Origin: Pedobacter gandavensis
GTDB taxonomy: Bacteria; Bacteroidota; Bacteroidia; Sphingobacteriales; Sphingobacteriaceae
Direction of reading: 5' to 3'
Length of the DNA: 64,000 nt
NCBI RefSeq assembly: GCF_014172405.1
Contig: NZ_WNXC01000004.1
Span: 310,001-374,000 of the forward strand
Part shown: in pieces, positions 63,482 to 64,000 of the stretch
Layout of the letters: each line of letters starts with the position of its first letter
Position numbering within the stretch: the first letter of the stretch is position 1
Position numbers and translations under genes: made by a program
The notes under the pieces: generated by a model
Told to the model about the DNA's origin: nothing
The model's input: only the letters and a program-made list of their open reading frames with translations
Databases searched by the model: none

Positions 63482-64000
63482 ATGATTAAACATATTTTCT
63501 TTGATTTAGACCACACGATTTGGGATTTTGACAAAAATGCGGAAGAGACGTTAATGGAGCTATACCATCATTACGAACTTGAGGCATTGGGATTAAAGTC
63601 GCCGCAAGCATTCATTGCTACTTACACCGAAAATAATCATCTATTGTGGGCAGATTATCACCTGGGAAAGATCAGTAAAGAGACTTTACGTTCGGAACGT
63701 TTCAGCAAGACTTTTAAGCAGCTCGGTATCGCACCTGAACTTATTCCTACGCAATTTGAAGATGATTATGTACGCCTTACACCAATAAGAACCAATTTAT
63801 TTGAGGGTTCCAAAAAAGTGTTGACCTACCTGAAAGAGAAATACACCTTACATATTATTTCCAATGGATTTAAAGAGAGTACACTGACTAAAATGGATAA
63901 ATCTGGTTTAAATCCTTACTTTACAAATGTGATCATTTCAGAAGATGTGGGTGTGAACAAGCCCGACAAAGCCATTTTTGAATACGCATTGGATAAAGCA
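63482..64000 (+). CDS. HAD-family phosphatase, YjjG-like (5'-nucleotidase), partial
   Basis: First ~173 residues; the rest is beyond the right edge. Motif I is FFDLDHTIWDFD (nucleophile and general acid Asp). Motif II is HIISNGFKES, and the region before motif IV reads VIISEDVGVNKPDKAIFEYA. The cap sequence with FEDDYVRLTPIRTNLFEGSK resembles YjjG-type pyrimidine nucleotidases, which fits its place after upp. An in-frame ATG eight codons upstream (63458) overlaps the previous stop and is possible. Confidence 0.88.
   Translation, partial: MIKHIFFDLDHTIWDFDKNAEETLMELYHHYELEALGLKSPQAFIATYTENNHLLWADYHLGKISKETLRSERFSKTFKQLGIAPELIPTQFEDDYVRLTPIRTNLFEGSKKVLTYLKEKYTLHIISNGFKESTLTKMDKSGLNPYFTNVIISEDVGVNKPDKAIFEYALDKA

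Overview
The window looks like chromosomal DNA from a Bacteroidota bacterium of the Sphingobacteriaceae, most likely Pedobacter or a close relative. The signs are two giant proteins with type IX secretion (T9SS) type-B C-terminal domains paired with PorP/SprF partners, a TonB-dependent receptor with an N-terminal regulatory-like domain, several Bacteroidota-specific DUF families (DUF2480, DUF3108, DUF3109, DUF4834), weak Shine-Dalgarno sites, and one clear TTTG / TAnnTTTG promoter. No tRNA, rRNA, CRISPR array, transposase or prophage was found.

Left part (1-28 kb). A TonB-dependent receptor runs off the left edge. It is followed by an outer-membrane protein, a UDP-sugar dehydrogenase and a divergent LytR-CpsA-Psr protein. 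Next comes a roughly 9.2-kb tandem duplication (about 4.6-13.6 and 13.9-22.7 kb). Each copy holds a leader block, a phage-tail-collar (MdpB-like) protein, a giant T9SS type-B multidomain adhesin of about 2,275 residues, a PorP/SprF protein, and a hairpin-plus-tandem-array element. A tight four-gene cassette follows: Asp/Asn beta-hydroxylase-like, sulfotransferase, PhyH-like 2OG oxygenase and APS kinase. It looks like a self-contained hydroxylation and PAPS-dependent sulfation pathway of unknown substrate. A third copy of the hairpin/array element and an Fmt-like formyltransferase come next.

Centre (27.6-35.7 kb). An intergenic region of about 745 bp carries four perfect, same-orientation TTATCCACA DnaA boxes, making it a candidate oriC or DnaA-binding locus. 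A perfect inverted pair of such boxes lies 2 kb away inside the efflux adaptor gene. An AraC-TolC-HlyD-MFS tripartite efflux cluster and an Xaa-Pro aminopeptidase follow. Then comes a homopurine/homopyrimidine microsatellite tract made of pentamers and heptamers.

Right part (35.7-64 kb). This starts with a complete non-phosphorylative L-fucose utilisation operon: GH29 fucosidase, FucP, mutarotase, two SDR dehydrogenases, lactonase, UxaA-family dehydratase and FAH-family hydrolase. A long minus-strand housekeeping and envelope block follows: rfbA, DUF3109, DUF3108, DUF2480, a PpiD/SurA-like isomerase, lptC, an outer-membrane barrel protein, coaX, a membrane protein, a glycosyltransferase, an LpxH-like phosphoesterase with an overlapping 30-codon ORF, a YfhO-family protein, DUF4834, ywbE and uvrB. 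After a divergent switch the plus strand carries a shortened deacetylase-like DUF7033 protein, upp, a DUF1648 protein and the start of a YjjG-like HAD phosphatase.

The best candidate for an undescribed system is the duplicated collar/giant-adhesin/PorP module together with the co-oriented hydroxylase-sulfotransferase-APS kinase cassette. The most distinctive DNA-level observation is the module-trailing hairpin: its copy-2 core is the exact reverse complement of copy 1, while the flanks keep the same orientation.
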